64,000 bases of DNA, taken from NCBI GenBank assembly GCA_033064195.1, contig JARBJD010000003.1:1-64000 (forward strand). The letters run 5' to 3'. Source of the stretch: Blattamonas nauphoetae (Eukaryota; Preaxostyla; Oxymonadida). How positions within the stretch are numbered: the stretch's first letter is position 1; every line of letters starts with the position of its first letter. The position numbers and the translations under genes are program-made. This document shows, one piece after another, positions 11,491 through 23,200 of the stretch. The notes below the pieces were generated by a model. It searched no databases and was not told where the DNA came from. It worked only from the letters and a program-made list of their open reading frames with translations.

Positions 11491-12240
11491 GTGTTGAGGG
11501 TCGACGAGAGTCAAGACACTCTCCCCTCAACAGCGTTTGGCACCTCACAAGAAGTGAATCAAAACAGAGTAGACGAAATTCAATCATCCATTCAAACCCG
11601 ATACATTGGATCCCCAGAAGCGGCCTGGAGACTTCTCGCATTCCCAATGCAGAAGAAGCCTCTCTTTATCGTGCGATTGGCGGTTCATCTCGAGGGGACT
11701 CAAACAATCTTATTCCCGGAAGGCGGAGCACGACGAGCAGTAGAAGATCTTCAACTTAAAGATTCAATTCTCTTAACTTTCTTCAAGTTAAGCCAGCAGG
11801 CTGCAGATTCATCTCACTTTTCAGAAGATGATGTCGATCCAAGAACTCTGACGTACGATCAAATTCCGTCAGCATTCCTATGAGATCACAGAACACACAC
11901 ATAGAAAAAAACGCTCCAACCTAAAGGTCATTGCTAGAATGTTCACCGTCTCACCCAAAGATCGAGAACGCAACTTTCTTCGTCTCATTCTCCTTCGATG
12001 AAGAGATCCCACATCCTTTACTGCTCTCCGTGTCGTTGATGATATCCAACACGATTCTTTCGAATCAGCGACAAGAGCTCTGGGGCTTCTCCGAGGTGAC
12101 AATCAATGGATTCTGTGCATGGAGGGAGCTGTTCGGATCATACTTCCACAAGAACTTCGTACCAAATTCGCACAAATCCTTCTCTTCAATAGTCCGACAA
12201 TGTCAGAGGTGACAAAAACCTCCCGATTTGTCAAACTGTA
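11491..12240 (+). pseudogene. Helitron helicase-like protein fragment
   Basis: The first part reads through DEIQSSIQTRYIGSPEAAWR and FIVRLAVHLEGTQTI, the segment of the Helitron Rep/helicase polyprotein that follows its helicase-like domain. After about 11,878 the match continues in another frame (MFTVSPKDRERNFLRLILL, then VVDDIQHDSFESATRALGLL and LRTKFAQILLF), with one in-frame TGA at 11,999. Only part of the Rep-helicase protein is present. No Rep two-Tyr motif, Pif1 Walker motifs or Helitron ends were found. It is a dead fragment of a rolling-circle DNA transposon on the plus strand, directly upstream of the truncated 18S. Confidence 0.8.
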
Positions 12241-12779
12241 CGTCACAATTGAATATTAGCTGAGAAGGGGTGGATTGGAACTCAGCTCACTCATTCCTCC
12301 TCCTTCACGCGAAGATCGGCTCGAGAGTATGAAAGAGGACCAAGAGACACATGGTTGAGTTGAAGAAGGGAGTGTCGATCCAGCTGGAAGCAATGGGAAA
12401 ACTGCCAAAAAACGTTTCAAAAGAATGAAATTGGTATTGTGACCGATTTTGGTGAAGATAAGTTCGGTGGTTGTGAAGACAATCAGATGACAAAACACTT
12501 AAATGAGTTCTAAACACGTTTTATGAAGTGTATTCATCCCCAGAGCAACTTAATGCTTTTTGGAATTCATAATTAGGGGCTTCGAAAACTTACAGAAGCT
12601 GTTTTCATGAACAATCATCTGATAGAAAGCGTTCCTGTTCTCGCAATCACATTGAATCCAGTTTTATGTGATGAAACACAGGCTTCAAGATCAAAACTCA
12701 GACAAATCGAGCATGATGACGATGATTCCGGGATGCTTTCAAACAGTTTTCTCATTTTTTCTCCCCAATTCTATTGAAG
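12241..12779. other. no gene seen
   Basis: This stretch has short open frames on both strands but no domain or motif I can name. It lies between two dead transposon fragments and probably holds further decayed transposon sequence. Confidence 0.4.
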
Positions 12780-13090
12780 ATGGTCGTATCAATATCACAA
12801 CGTCAGACAAAATGACATAAAGCATCTCAGATCAAAGGATACCCCTCAATCATGCCTCATCACCCTCCATTGAGCCCTGATTTGGCTTTATGTGACTTCT
12901 GGCTCTTTGGTCATTTCAAACAAGCCAAAAAGTGTCAGATCGCCAAAACCGATCTCGAAATCCAACGACTATATTCCAAACATTCAACGCAATCATGCCT
13001 CAGATCAATCATGCACAAAGCAGAACAACCTATTTGTGTCAATTCACATGAACAATCTTGGTCCAACTTTTCGAAAAAATGGTGATAATC
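12780..13090 (+). pseudogene. mariner-like transposase C-terminal fragment
   Basis: The plus strand encodes HHPPLSPDLALCDFWLFGHF, a diagnostic block that surrounds the last catalytic Asp of mariner (DD34D) transposases. Weaker similarity lies just before it (an NDIKHLRSK-like stretch) and after it, in another frame. The N-terminal DNA-binding domain and the first two catalytic residues are not seen. It is a short dead fragment. Confidence 0.7.
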
Positions 13091-13179
13091 TATACGTATT
13101 GTCACAGAACGGTCTTCAGGGCTTTGCCACCTCCCTTCCTCAAGCAGGCGACTAAACGTGGATTCGAAAACTCGGTAAT

Positions 13180-13420
13180 GATGAAATCGGTACTTTGCAC
13201 GAGCTGTTTTTCCTCCAATTTCGAAGTTATCGGCATGATTCTTTGTACATCTTGGTCCATCGATAAGATCTTTTGATTGTTACCAAGAAAGTGTAGAAAA
13301 AAGCCTGAAAAAGTCATTTTTGACGTGCGTCAACTTGAGAAACATGTGAATAAACGATCGTGATGAGATCTCGAAATGAGACTTGCACCATTGTTTCAAT
13401 TGTTCACCACTTTTACGTGG
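13180..13420 (+). repeat. diverged copy of the 28S-insertion repeat
   Basis: The stretch contains blocks in the same order as the ~473-bp unit inside the 28S insertion: an agctgtttttcctcc-like block, a gatgagatctcgaaatgaga block and a cttgcaccattgtttc block (compare 5,620-5,730). It is more diverged than the two full copies are from each other. This shows that the repeat family is not confined to rDNA. Confidence 0.5.
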
Positions 13421-15147
13421 GTATCCCGGTTCCAAAATCAATCGATTGTCTTTGGAAGAGATTGACCGATCTGTCCACCTTCTTCTGAGAACCAAATGCC
13501 ACAATGGACAACCCAAACTGATCCCCATCGAGACATCCATTGGAAAAGTCAACTACTGTACCTTGTAGAGCAACAACAGACGGATTTATCCACAAATGAC
13601 TCTTTCAAGACAGATTGTTCGGGAAGAAGTCGCCGAGAAGAAACTTCTCGTCCACCAACTGATGTTCAGATACATCCACCGTGGATACATCCCAAGAAGG
13701 CGAGAAGTGTCACACCTCTGCATCTACACCAGAGTCTGCCTTCTTGTGAGATCAGGAATTGCGGAGAAGAGAAGCAGCAAAGCTTCAGATTGGCTATCGG
13801 TGCTTCTCTTGCTCACAGGAAACTACGTTAATCGTTACAATAAAGATGGAAAACTACCGAGTAGTCTCATAAAAGTACAGTTTTCACTTGTTTGTTTCGG
13901 AAAAGAGACACAAAGGAGGTTTGCAGACTTCAATCAAAGGAGTGGATCACGAGAAGATCAGATCTAATTTACAAACTTTCACGAAGATCGGAATGAAGGA
14001 ACGCATCGACACAACAATCTCAAAGACGAACACGATTCTGGAGGCTGAAACAAAAGGATCTGTATTGAGGATTTCTGAAAAATAGTGTGTCAGACATTGT
14101 TTGATCTTTCCATCGATGTTTGTATGAATCGAAACACCAAGATGTTATTTCTGCTGATTTTGTAGAATTTCTTACTACTTTGCGTGTTCCGAATCAGCAA
14201 AGTCCAGTTTTCCTTTGCCTCAATGCGTGTTCCCTGTGAAGGAATAGCATTTCTTTTTCGTTGAGGAGCTCCTCAGGAATCGGTCTGTGTCATTGTGGTT
14301 TTTCTAGCTTGACTTTTTTAAAATAGTTCAGTCTGTCGCAACGAACACATTCGTCTGTTCGGCGTTTTTTATTCGCTCTATCGTTTTGGGCGCTTTCCGA
14401 AAGTGTCCCATCTGTATTGGACTCTCAGGATGATCCAGTTTAAATTCTAGAAAAAGGTTTGCTTTTGTTGTATGAATAATTCTCCTCTCCCAGATCCACT
14501 GCCATGAAGTGAAAGGAGATAAGTGTGATGCGATTGGAGTTGCTGTGAATTTTGTCGTAGGACCAAACCATCGGAGGCACTCCTCAAACGATAGTTTCTT
14601 GAGGACCAGTTGAGAATCGCATGAATCGCTCGTTTTCACCTGAATCCATTGGAATAGGACGACAAAATCTGAACATGAATCCACTCGTGTCTGTGGAGGA
14701 ACAAGTATCATTGGGTGGAAAACCGGCTTGTTTGAGATCTGCAATCTCCCAGCGATGCAGGAGACTTTGAAGGATAACCACCCGATCATGTTGTGTCCTC
14801 ACTCTGTAGGCCTCAGACTGTTCAGACAGCTGCAACCACTGTTCTTCACGAATCTGCTGACCCCACTTTGTATTTTATAGAATGCGATGAAAGACTATTG
14901 GATAATCATCTCCTAGTTTCGAAATTGTTGTCCATTTAATCTTTTTCGAGAGATTATAGACATCCAGTTTTGACATCTTGACAAAGGAGAAAATCGTCGA
15001 ACTTCGCCAGAATTATGGTGATCGGACATATCCACAAAAATTTCCCACATGGCCTCCACCTACGACGACAATACAATGCATAACAGCCTCACAATTCAGG
15101 TGGACGTGGGAGCTGTTCAATCCTCTCATGAGCAATAGCACAACTAA
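13421..15147. other. no recognised gene; weak ORFs
   Basis: Open frames of 60-150 codons occur on both strands. The best is on the minus strand at about 14,650-14,328, with a Trp-rich, mildly basic product that matches nothing I know. Frames elsewhere in the stretch are broken. I would not call a gene here without expression evidence. Confidence 0.4.
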
Positions 15148-15149
15148 TA

Positions 15150-15743
15150 GTGGAGTCACCAATCGGTGTCCTGTCACCAATCGGTGCTTTTTTCTTGAAA
15201 AATCACTATTGGACAAACTAAGAAAAAAATTAAATTTTACAAATATACTCCCACCCGATCCCGAGAAAACCTCAAAATACCCCCTTTTGCCCGATGAAAA
15301 CAATCGTTTTGGCAATATCTCAACAACCCGTGAACCGATTTTGATGAAATTTTTCACAGAAACGTTTTTTTGGTGAAACAAACATTTTGAAAAAAATTTG
15401 GAGAAAAAATTCTGGGTATTTGGGAAAATCGAAAAAAACCCATATTTTTCACGATAAAACCTTCTTAGGAAAAAAATCGTTTTATTTTTTGTTCATCTTT
15501 TGTCGAGATCTATCCGACCCTAATGCATTTTGTTTGATTCAAAACGGGTGGCTGGTTGTTGAGAAATGAGGGCAAAAAGTTGAAAAAAATGTGTGTATTC
15601 GTTGCGTTAAAGGTATTTTGAGGTTTTCTCGGGATCGTGTGGGAGTATAATTGTAAAATTTAATTTTTTTCTTAGTTTGACCAATAGTGATTTTTCAAGA
15701 AAAAAGTACCGATTGGTGACAGGACACCGATTGGTGACTCCAC
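15150..15743. mobile_element. MITE with ~140-bp terminal inverted repeats
   Basis: The left end (gtggagtcaccaatcggtg from 15,150) and the right end (ending in cgattggtgactccac at 15,743) are inverted copies of each other over about 140 bp, with few mismatches. TA flanks each end (15,148-15,149 and 15,744-15,745), which suits a Tc1/mariner-type target duplication. The ~300-bp interior has no coding capacity but shares blocks with 28,510-29,080 (for example cacagaaacgttt and aaccgattttgatgaaa). It is therefore a non-autonomous element. Confidence 0.85.
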
Positions 15744-16374
15744 TATAACCTCCCTTTATTTTTCCATCGAAAGGTCGGACTCTTCAAACGGATTACTCGA
15801 TACCATTCTGGGTACAATAGTCCAATGCCTCGACCCTGCAACAAGAGCAAACAGTTCTCGGGACTTCATCGATGAACAACCCGCCAAAGCTCTTGTGGAG
15901 GAACTGGATAAAACACTGCCATGTGTTCGTAAACCTGCTGCCCCACAGCAAGCTTGTTACAAACACAAATCTCCCACGACAAGACACATTCTTTGAACAA
16001 TACCTCAATCAAATATCCAATACTTATTTCTCTTCCTACTACCGCTTCAGCTCAGCCCGGTGTTTTTTACAGCGGGGGTACTGGAGCTTCCCCAGCCACA
16101 ACCCAAGCTCTGAGGCAGAACCGCAACTAGAGATGTCGAACATACCGACGACAGGAGACTACTCTTCTGCCCTCCGAAGTAACATCTCAGCGTGGAAGGA
16201 AATATATGGATGGGAGAGGGTGGAGTCATGTGTAGTGTGGGAGTGGGGGGACACCGAATCAACTTCAAGACCATAGCTTCGCAGACAGTCCAAACCCTTC
16301 ACAGGATCATTGGAAGAGATGTGACGTTTAGGATGATGTTCAGGATTGAATCAAAAACTAGTTGACCACAAAGA
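15744..16374 (+). other. short unexplained ORF beside the MITE
   Basis: A plus-strand frame open to 15,996 encodes an acidic, helix-like stretch including LVEELDKTLPCVRKPAAPQQ. It has no ATG of its own and begins at the MITE edge, so it could be an exon or a gene fragment cut by the insertion. The rest of the stretch to the next repeat shows no gene. The product is not recognised. Confidence 0.3.
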
Positions 16375-16463
16375 GCGTAGGCTTGTCTGACCGGCACTGA
16401 CCGGTCAGTTTTCATCGAAAAGTACTGACGGTCACTGACCGGAGAAATATCGGAACCCATAAT
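16375..16463 (-). repeat. dispersed repeat with tgaccggtca palindrome, copy 2
   Basis: On the minus strand this matches 1,019-1,103 over about 85 bp, including atgggttc, tctccggtcagtgac, tcagtacttttc and gaaaactgaccggtcagtg. The two copies are therefore inverted relative to each other and bracket the rDNA-containing region. Confidence 0.7.
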
Positions 16464-16885
16464 CGGAATTTACCATTTCTCGGAAGTGGTTTCAGGTTAA
16501 ACAGAGAAATGAGTTATTGACATGAGGTGTGATAGAAACCAGGAATCAGACACAGAAATGACTCTATTCGTGATAATTAAATCAGATTCAATAAGAAAGA
16601 ACTTACAAATACCTGTTCTTGGAGTTCAGAGAGACAAAGTACGATCAATGGGTTCGATCCGACCTGTCCGTCACCGATTTGCCCTCTTGTGAAACAGTCG
16701 TGTATCCAACGGATTTTCAACTCACATGAAGTTAATTTACGAAGTGGAAGAGTCGGAAAATGTTAAAAAGGTTGAATAATGGACACGTAGTTATGATCTC
16801 TTCTTCCTTCGTCTCTCAACAGCCTCTCCTTCATTCCATCGCTTGTTTTATCTCCTGGACCCCTCTCCCCGCATCGCATCTCTCT

Positions 16886-18813
16886 TCATCTTGTCTCCAT
16901 CAACTCATCCTTTGTACCGATCAAGACGACCCGCTCGTCATCCTCCCTCGATTCGAACTCGCTCTTCTCGCGTCGCAGCTGCTCATTCTTCTCTTCCAGC
17001 CGCTAAAGGCGTGCCCGCTCTGTGTTCGGTTTGATCAGAAGCTGTTTGCGGCTGTACTCCAACACGTGCGCGTTCTGTTCGTCCTGCTCTCGTCTGTCCT
17101 CGTCCGTTCTCCTCTGGAGCTACCGCTTGTGCTCGACTTTGAGGCGCTTCTCCGGCTGATCCACTACTTTCATCTGCACCACCTGCTTCTTGGCGTCGCG
17201 TTGTTTCCACACTTCTTTCTCCTTTTTTCCTGTTCTGGCGAGCGAGCCAGCTGGGCAGCGCGTATCTTCAAACTCAGAGCAGCCAGCTAGTCTTTAGCGG
17301 CGGAGAGCACCGACTCTTCCTCCTTCTTCAGATTGTTGAAGCGAGCCACCGTCCTCTTCTTGGCTTCCTTCGCTTTCTCTTTCAGTTCCTTCACTTTCGC
17401 TTCGGCGGCCGAGATAGCTTCCTTCCCTTCTTCGTGTGCATGCTCGATTTCTTCCTTTCCTGTCTTCCACATTTCATCGCGTTCCTTCTTCAGATTCGCT
17501 GCGTGTCGTTCAGCTTCGCGTTTGATCGTCTCGGCCCTTTGCCGGAACTCGCTGTTTGTGTGTTCGAGATCCTTCCTTTACTGTTTCATCGACTCTGCCT
17601 TCTTCTTCAGTTCTTCTCCTTGCTGCTTCAGCCCCTCTCCGTCTTGGTTGTACTTCTCTTCGGTCGCGTTAAGGTCATCGATGCCCTTCCGAACTCGTTC
17701 TTTGGCATTTTTGCGAACCTTCTCAAAATCATTCAGACGGCCCATTTCGGCTGCAAGACCTTCTGTATCGCCTTCCTTCCATACTTTTGTGCGATAGTTC
17801 GCTGGTGATCGCATTTTCGCGTCAGACAGACGAGACATGGACGGCTTGACGAACTCGTCTTTGCAGCTGAAGTAGCAGCCATCAAATTCGGAAATGCAGA
17901 TCGGCATGTTGTGCAGTCGGCATTTTGACATGCAGTTTGAGTCGACCGGCTCGTCTTCGGGCATCTCATCGTCTTCAGTTATGGGAGTGTCCTCGTTGCC
18001 ATCCCGAGATTGGAGAGGACGATCCACAGCTATGGATTGGATCGTGTTGCTCTTTTGCGAGTTTACCTTCACATCGACACACTTTTGAGTGCAGAAAGAG
18101 TCCAGCTACACCTGACACGACATGATCGTGTTGGTACAAGTTCCGAGGCACGTTTCCAGCGATGCTTACGCTTCCCGCACCATATCAGCAAAGTGGGCAT
18201 CGATTGGTGAAGAATGTGTGGTGTTTGACGTTGTGTTGTCCCGTCTGGTCGTGTATGTTGCGTTCTGCACAGCAGCCGAATAGAAGGACGAGAAAGTCTG
18301 GTTTTCGTGTCCCCCAAACTTCATCAGGCAAAGTGTGTCGCATTCTGATACGTGGTTGCCGCATTCCGACGCCTTGCCCATCATACAAACGCCCAGTTAC
18401 TGGTTCACATCTTGCGACTTGCTCCGTGCATGCGAGCATTCATCGATGCATTCTGACGATGACAGAGCCAAGCATTTCTCTGCATTTTGTTTGCAGGCTT
18501 TGAGACACGTGTTGGTTCCCTTGTTTGAGATGGACTCGGATTCGCATTGGATGAGGCAATCCTCACGCTCTGGCACACACTGTTGGATGCAGCCGGTGAG
18601 GCAGGAAACACACGCAGAGTGGTCGGTCGATGAGGAGCACACGTTGTCGCGCTTTCCAGGCATTGATCCACACATATCAAAATCTGGGAAAGGAGAAAGA
18701 CGGAGCGGGGATGAAGAGAGGTGAATGCTAGCGAGAACAACGAAAGTAATTAATTCGAATAATATCCACAAATGCCCGAGAGGGGCAATTTCCCTAAAAT
18801 GGGTGTGAGGCAT
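16886..18813 (-). CDS. Cys-rich, coiled-coil protein with in-frame TAA/TAG
   Basis: From the ATG at 18,813 one frame runs toward the left. It encodes a hydrophobic signal-like segment, a Cys-rich region with many CxxxC pairs (residues about 45-300), and then a long charged coiled coil. Seven in-frame stops break it: TAA at 18,399-18,397, 18,168-18,166 and 17,580-17,578, and TAG at 18,108-18,106, 17,289-17,287, 17,122-17,120 and 17,005-17,003. None is TGA until TGA at 16,888-16,886. Read as Gln, each fits its surroundings. A one-base shift is needed once, in a six-T run at 17,223-17,228. An upstream continuation in the same frame (to about 19,164) has one more TAA at 18,886. Either this is a TAR=Gln gene of foreign origin, or a pseudogene. 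The function is unknown; a secreted or surface structural protein is plausible. Confidence 0.55.
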
Positions 18814-20386
18814 ACACGACGAACACTCCGAATCACAATCCACTAAAAGTGCCAGATCTTGTGTCTGTCTGCGAGAATTGACAGGTTATTGGAGGAGAGG
18901 TTGATTGTCTTGCCGGATTCTGTAGGGAAGTGGCTCTTCTGGAATCGTCGGATAGAACATGATTTGTGTGTGTATTCGAACCAACTTCACATCTTCTCCT
19001 GTTTCTTTATTCTCACTCCGTGTTCTATTGTTTATCTTTGCTTCTTCAGCTGATGGAATCTGCATCTTTCTTTCACTCATCTCCTTCTGACTTCTTTCGT
19101 CAGATGCAAGCTTCCTGAGCACGCTTTCCTTCTCATTTTCGAGATATCCGACTACCATGTGCACTGTGGAGAAAAAGTAAGAGTTAAACGAGGAGAATAC
19201 TGTGAAAGATGAACACTCTTATGAGATGAAGACGAAGGAGGGATCAGAGTTGATACCAGAGAGGTTTCAATCTAAAACAGATGTGAGGAGGAGAAAATGA
19301 ACCATTTGTGCAACCGCTTCCGATTAAAGTTTTCGTTTAAGCCAAATTTCGCGAGACAGTCTTGATCCATCCTGTCTTTTTTCCGGCGAGCAGAAACAAT
19401 GGAAAGAAGGTTGCCAAACGGGATCAGTTAGTAAATATTGACAGATATATCTGCTGGCATGTCAGATTCACGTTCTTAACATGCAGCTTAAGGATTCTCT
19501 GAGATCTGACCCTTTGATGAATTCAGAACTGACACTGACCGGCACTTTTAGCCGGTCAGACAAGCCTAAAAGAGCGGACTAGTATAATGCTCATACGGAG
19601 GTTAATTTTTGCCAAGGACCCCGTTTGGGCTTTGGTGAGAATAATTGTTATCTTTACGGGTTGATCGAAGATCAATTGAAAATATCCACAATACTGCGGA
19701 ATTTTACATGCATTGGTTCACAACTGGTTGTTTTCTACCTGTTCTGCTGTATTGGATTCCAGATTAGTGGGAAAGGACAGAGTAATCAACCTGATCCATT
19801 CGTCCGTCCATATTTTCTTGGTCCGTCACTCGTTAACAGTATTTATACCATATTTTTATTCAATCTTGTTCTCAGATGATGCAGTACTCTAAGTTCATTG
19901 CTGAATGAACGAATACGGAGAAGGACGACGATGGTGTGAGGGGACGTTCAACGAGGCGATCAGAACGATATCTCATTGAAAGAAGAAGAACCAAAGGAAG
20001 AAGGACAGAAAAGGGAAAAAGTGGAGGAGAGATTACACTTCAAAACAAAAGATAAAGAAGATTGGCAATTGGGTTGGATGAAGATCCTCAAGTCTGATCG
20101 ATAGAGAGCGCCAAAGAGAGGATATGCGACAAGAAAAAGAAAAACCAAGATTCAAGGATGAGACAAAATTGTTGAGAAAGAAGATAGAACACATTCAAAG
20201 TGAGAAAGAAAAGAGATTGAAAAGTTTAGGAAGGAAGGAGCCGAAAAGAAAGAAAAGTGGAAAGTGAAAGAAGATGAAGTGAGGATACGAAAGGAGGAGC
20301 AGAAGAAGCAAGACTGGTAAGACATTCAAGATATTTTGTGGGCAGCATCCAGATTTTCTCGCCTTCCGAATACTATCTCCGTCACT
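18814..20386. other. no clear gene; repeat fragment inside
   Basis: On the minus strand at 19,164-18,886 a charged open stretch lies in frame with the Cys-rich gene and may be an upstream exon of it or a neighbour. At 19,533-19,567 a partial copy of the dispersed tgaccgg repeat occurs (gccggtcagacaagcct). The rest is purine-rich with no recognised coding. Confidence 0.4.
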
Positions 20387-20745
20387 CGCATCTCACTCAT
20401 CCGTTGCAGGCATCTCACTCACCTGTTGCCCGCATCTCACTCATCCGTTGCCCGCATCTCACTCATCCGTTGCCCGCATCTCACTCATCCGTCGCCCGCA
20501 TCTCACTCATCCGTTGCCCGCATCTCACTCATCCGTCGCCCGCATCTCACTCATCCGTCGCCTGCATCTCACTCATCCGTCGCCCGCATCTCACTCATCC
20601 GTCGCCCGCATCTCACTCATCCGTCGCCCGCATCTCACTCATCCGTCGCCCGCATCTCACTCATCTGTCGCTCGCATCTCACTCATCCGTCGCCCGCATC
20701 TCACTCATCCGTCGCCCGCATCTCACTCATCCGTCGCCCGCATCC
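20387..20745. repeat. 22-bp minisatellite
   Basis: About 16 tandem copies of a 22-bp unit contain catctcactcatccg followed by a variable tgcc/cgcc. Because 22 is not a multiple of three, all three plus-strand frames stay open and give artefactual Ser/His/Pro-rich peptides. No sign of translation is seen. Confidence 0.95.
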
Positions 20746-20935
20746 GCATCCATCACATCGTCTCCCTCATCCGCATCCATCACATCGTCTCCCTCATCCG
20801 CATCCTTCGCATCGTCTCCCTCATCCGCATCCTTCGCATCGTCTCCCTCATCCGCATCCATCACACCGTCTCCCTCATCCGCATCCTTCGCATCGTCTCC
20901 CTCATCCACATCCTTCGCATCGTGTCTCTACTTCA
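20741..20935. repeat. 27-bp minisatellite adjoining the 22-bp array
   Basis: About seven tandem copies of a 27-bp unit contain catcgtctccctcatccgcat, with a variable cat-c-aca/cat-c-ttcg part. The unit shares catccgcat with the neighbouring 22-bp array, so one probably grew out of the other. In the minus-strand frame it would encode Asp/Ala/Glu/Gly repeats. Confidence 0.9.
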
Positions 20936-23200
20936 TTTCTCTATCAAGCTGAGGCAACTTGGAAATGATCCACTCGTCGCTCAAATTTTCAGGATTCAAC
21001 ACGGACTCGACGAATGACGTAAAATACATCACCAACCGCATGCTGAGCTGACTTAGAAAGGTGGACCGAGTCTGTTTCACTCTCTGATTGCTCATTATCC
21101 ACTCCTTCAATGCTTTGTATCTCCTCCTGCTCTTCTCCTTCAATTCAACTGCTTCCAATGGGAGCCGACACCGAACAGCACTGACAGGATGAAGAAATAA
21201 GGATACGAATGGATGGGGAAGAAGACTGCCTCAAGAAAGGAGCCGAAAACAATCCATATCAGTCAGCAGGCCAACATCACTCGATAACCACACACAATTG
21301 GAAAGCTGACGGAGTGTTGGAACTAGACGTATTTTGAGATTGCGGAGAGGATGAGAGCACTGAATTTCCTGAAAGTGATGAATAAGTGGAAGCTCTCGCA
21401 GAATGTGGACGAGAAGAAGCTTATCGAGGCGGGTGTGATCTTCACCCTCACTTGCCGTCTGACTGACAAGATGCCGCTGATTGAATCCAACTCCATCCAT
21501 GTGAATTCAAATAATGACTCGTCCAACAGCGCATACGACAACAAAATGAAGTTTGTACTCAGTCAGGTGATGATGAGCCCGATCCCAAAGAGAAGAGACT
21601 GGAAGCTAATGCTGAACGTCTTCAACGATAATGATGGACCTTTCACACAACTTCACTCATCCCACCCTCTCAAAAATGAAATCAACATTGTCAGACTTCT
21701 GTTTTCAGTGAACATTCCCACAATGCTCTCTTAACATCATCTCAACCCATCTTCAGAGCAATCCCTTGTCTAATACAAACACAACATGATTCTGGTTGGA
21801 AAGGAGCTCCGAATTACATGATTTAGAAACCGAATTGTGGAAATATCCAACTCACCGAAAATCCAAAGCACGTCCAGTGCCCAGAAAGATGAAAGAATGA
21901 GTGAATTGGAAGAGAGATTGAAGGAAGTAGAAAATGAGAGAAGGGGACAAGAAGAAGAAGAGTATATTGCGGAGGATGGAGGTGAAAGAGAGGCAAAGAT
22001 GAGCAGCGGAAATTCTGCTAGAGGAGGTGAAGATAAATGAATCAAGATGAAGAAAGGCGTTCTGGAGAGGAAGTTGATGAATGGAAATGACTAAGAAGGA
22101 GGAAGTAGCATTTGACGCTGATCTGGTAGACATGATTGAAGAGGTTGACATAGATGTGCGGAGAATAGATGAGGAAGATGAAACAATTGATGATGAAGAG
22201 AAGACGTGTTTCTGGATGAAAGAGGAAAAGAATGAAGGCATGATGAATGAAAAAAGCCTGATGGAAGATCATGATGATGAAGAGAGATAAATGCCCAATG
22301 GATTTGATTAGATTTTTGCGTGCAGCTCGATCTGTATCTTGGCTGATGTTCCGCTGAGATTCAGCAAAATCTGTTGGATGGTTTTACCGTAAAATGGATC
22401 GATGTGGAACCGCACGATGACTCGGTTCAGTCTCTACAGACATCGAATTGATTTCATTGAGGTAATATAGCAAGAATCAGACCTCCATCAACAGTTTTTG
22501 CGTTGTGTATCGGTCGTGGACAGATCGCCGAGCTTGGAGGGGGAGCGTTTTGGGGAATGCTGTGAATTATGCAAAGATGGTGATGAATCGTCTATATTGC
22601 TTCAAAAATAAGCTCTAGAACATTGAAGGAGGAATACAAATGACTGTTGAAGATTGGTGGACAATCGGACGATGAACAAAAGTCGAGATGGATGAAAATG
22701 AAAATGACACAGGAATCAGAACAAATCCAGACATAAACAGTTGCCAGCATGATTGATCATGTCTTGATTATCGTCCAAAGTCAACGGTGTGCGGATACCT
22801 GTGCTGGTTCTGGAATGAACATCGGAAAGTGAGAGAACATACAAGTCCAACAGATGCATTAATTTCGAAAACATATCCATTTTCTGATCAATTGCGTTCC
22901 ATTTGTTGTTGTGTGTGCCTCTTGGAGCGTGTAATTGTATGTATCTCAATTTAGAACATTTTTTCCCCATAAATTGAAGAATGGCCATCACATCACAAGT
23001 CTTGAATTTTTGTCGAAACTCAATGGTAATGAAGTGAAGAAATGACAGAGAGGGAATATTCCGACATTCATCAAATTTGAAGTCATCATCCTAAACGTCA
23101 CAGATGACAGCATACAGTCGTTGGACAATTTTGGGAAATTGGAAAATCCGGTGCCTGACATGTTTTGACTACAGTTCTCCTACAGTTCACCTAGTTTGAG
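20936..23200. other. no recognised gene; acidic ORFs on plus strand
   Basis: Plus-strand open frames at 21,351-21,734, 21,837-22,040 and 22,081-22,290 encode polar, partly very acidic peptides (the last with runs such as MIEEVDIDVRRIDEEDE). They could be exons of one unrecognised gene or low-complexity chance frames. At about 22,406-22,425 the motif aaccgcacgatgactcggtt resembles the ends of the pogo-like elements. It may be the left end of the element whose transposase starts at 23,201. Confidence 0.35.

Noticed and set aside
16945-16970. tRNA-like B-box (gattcgaactc)
   Set aside because: No matching A-box or cloverleaf could be drawn, and the sequence lies in the coiled-coil reading frame.
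16760-17797. Plus-strand open frames rich in Leu, Ser and Phe
   Set aside because: They are the antisense of the coiled-coil region on the minus strand, whose heptad-like charged sequence is far more protein-like.
20336-21017. Three overlapping 190-210-codon plus-strand open frames
   Set aside because: They are products of a 22-bp tandem repeat that leaves all frames open; no start context or domain supports translation.
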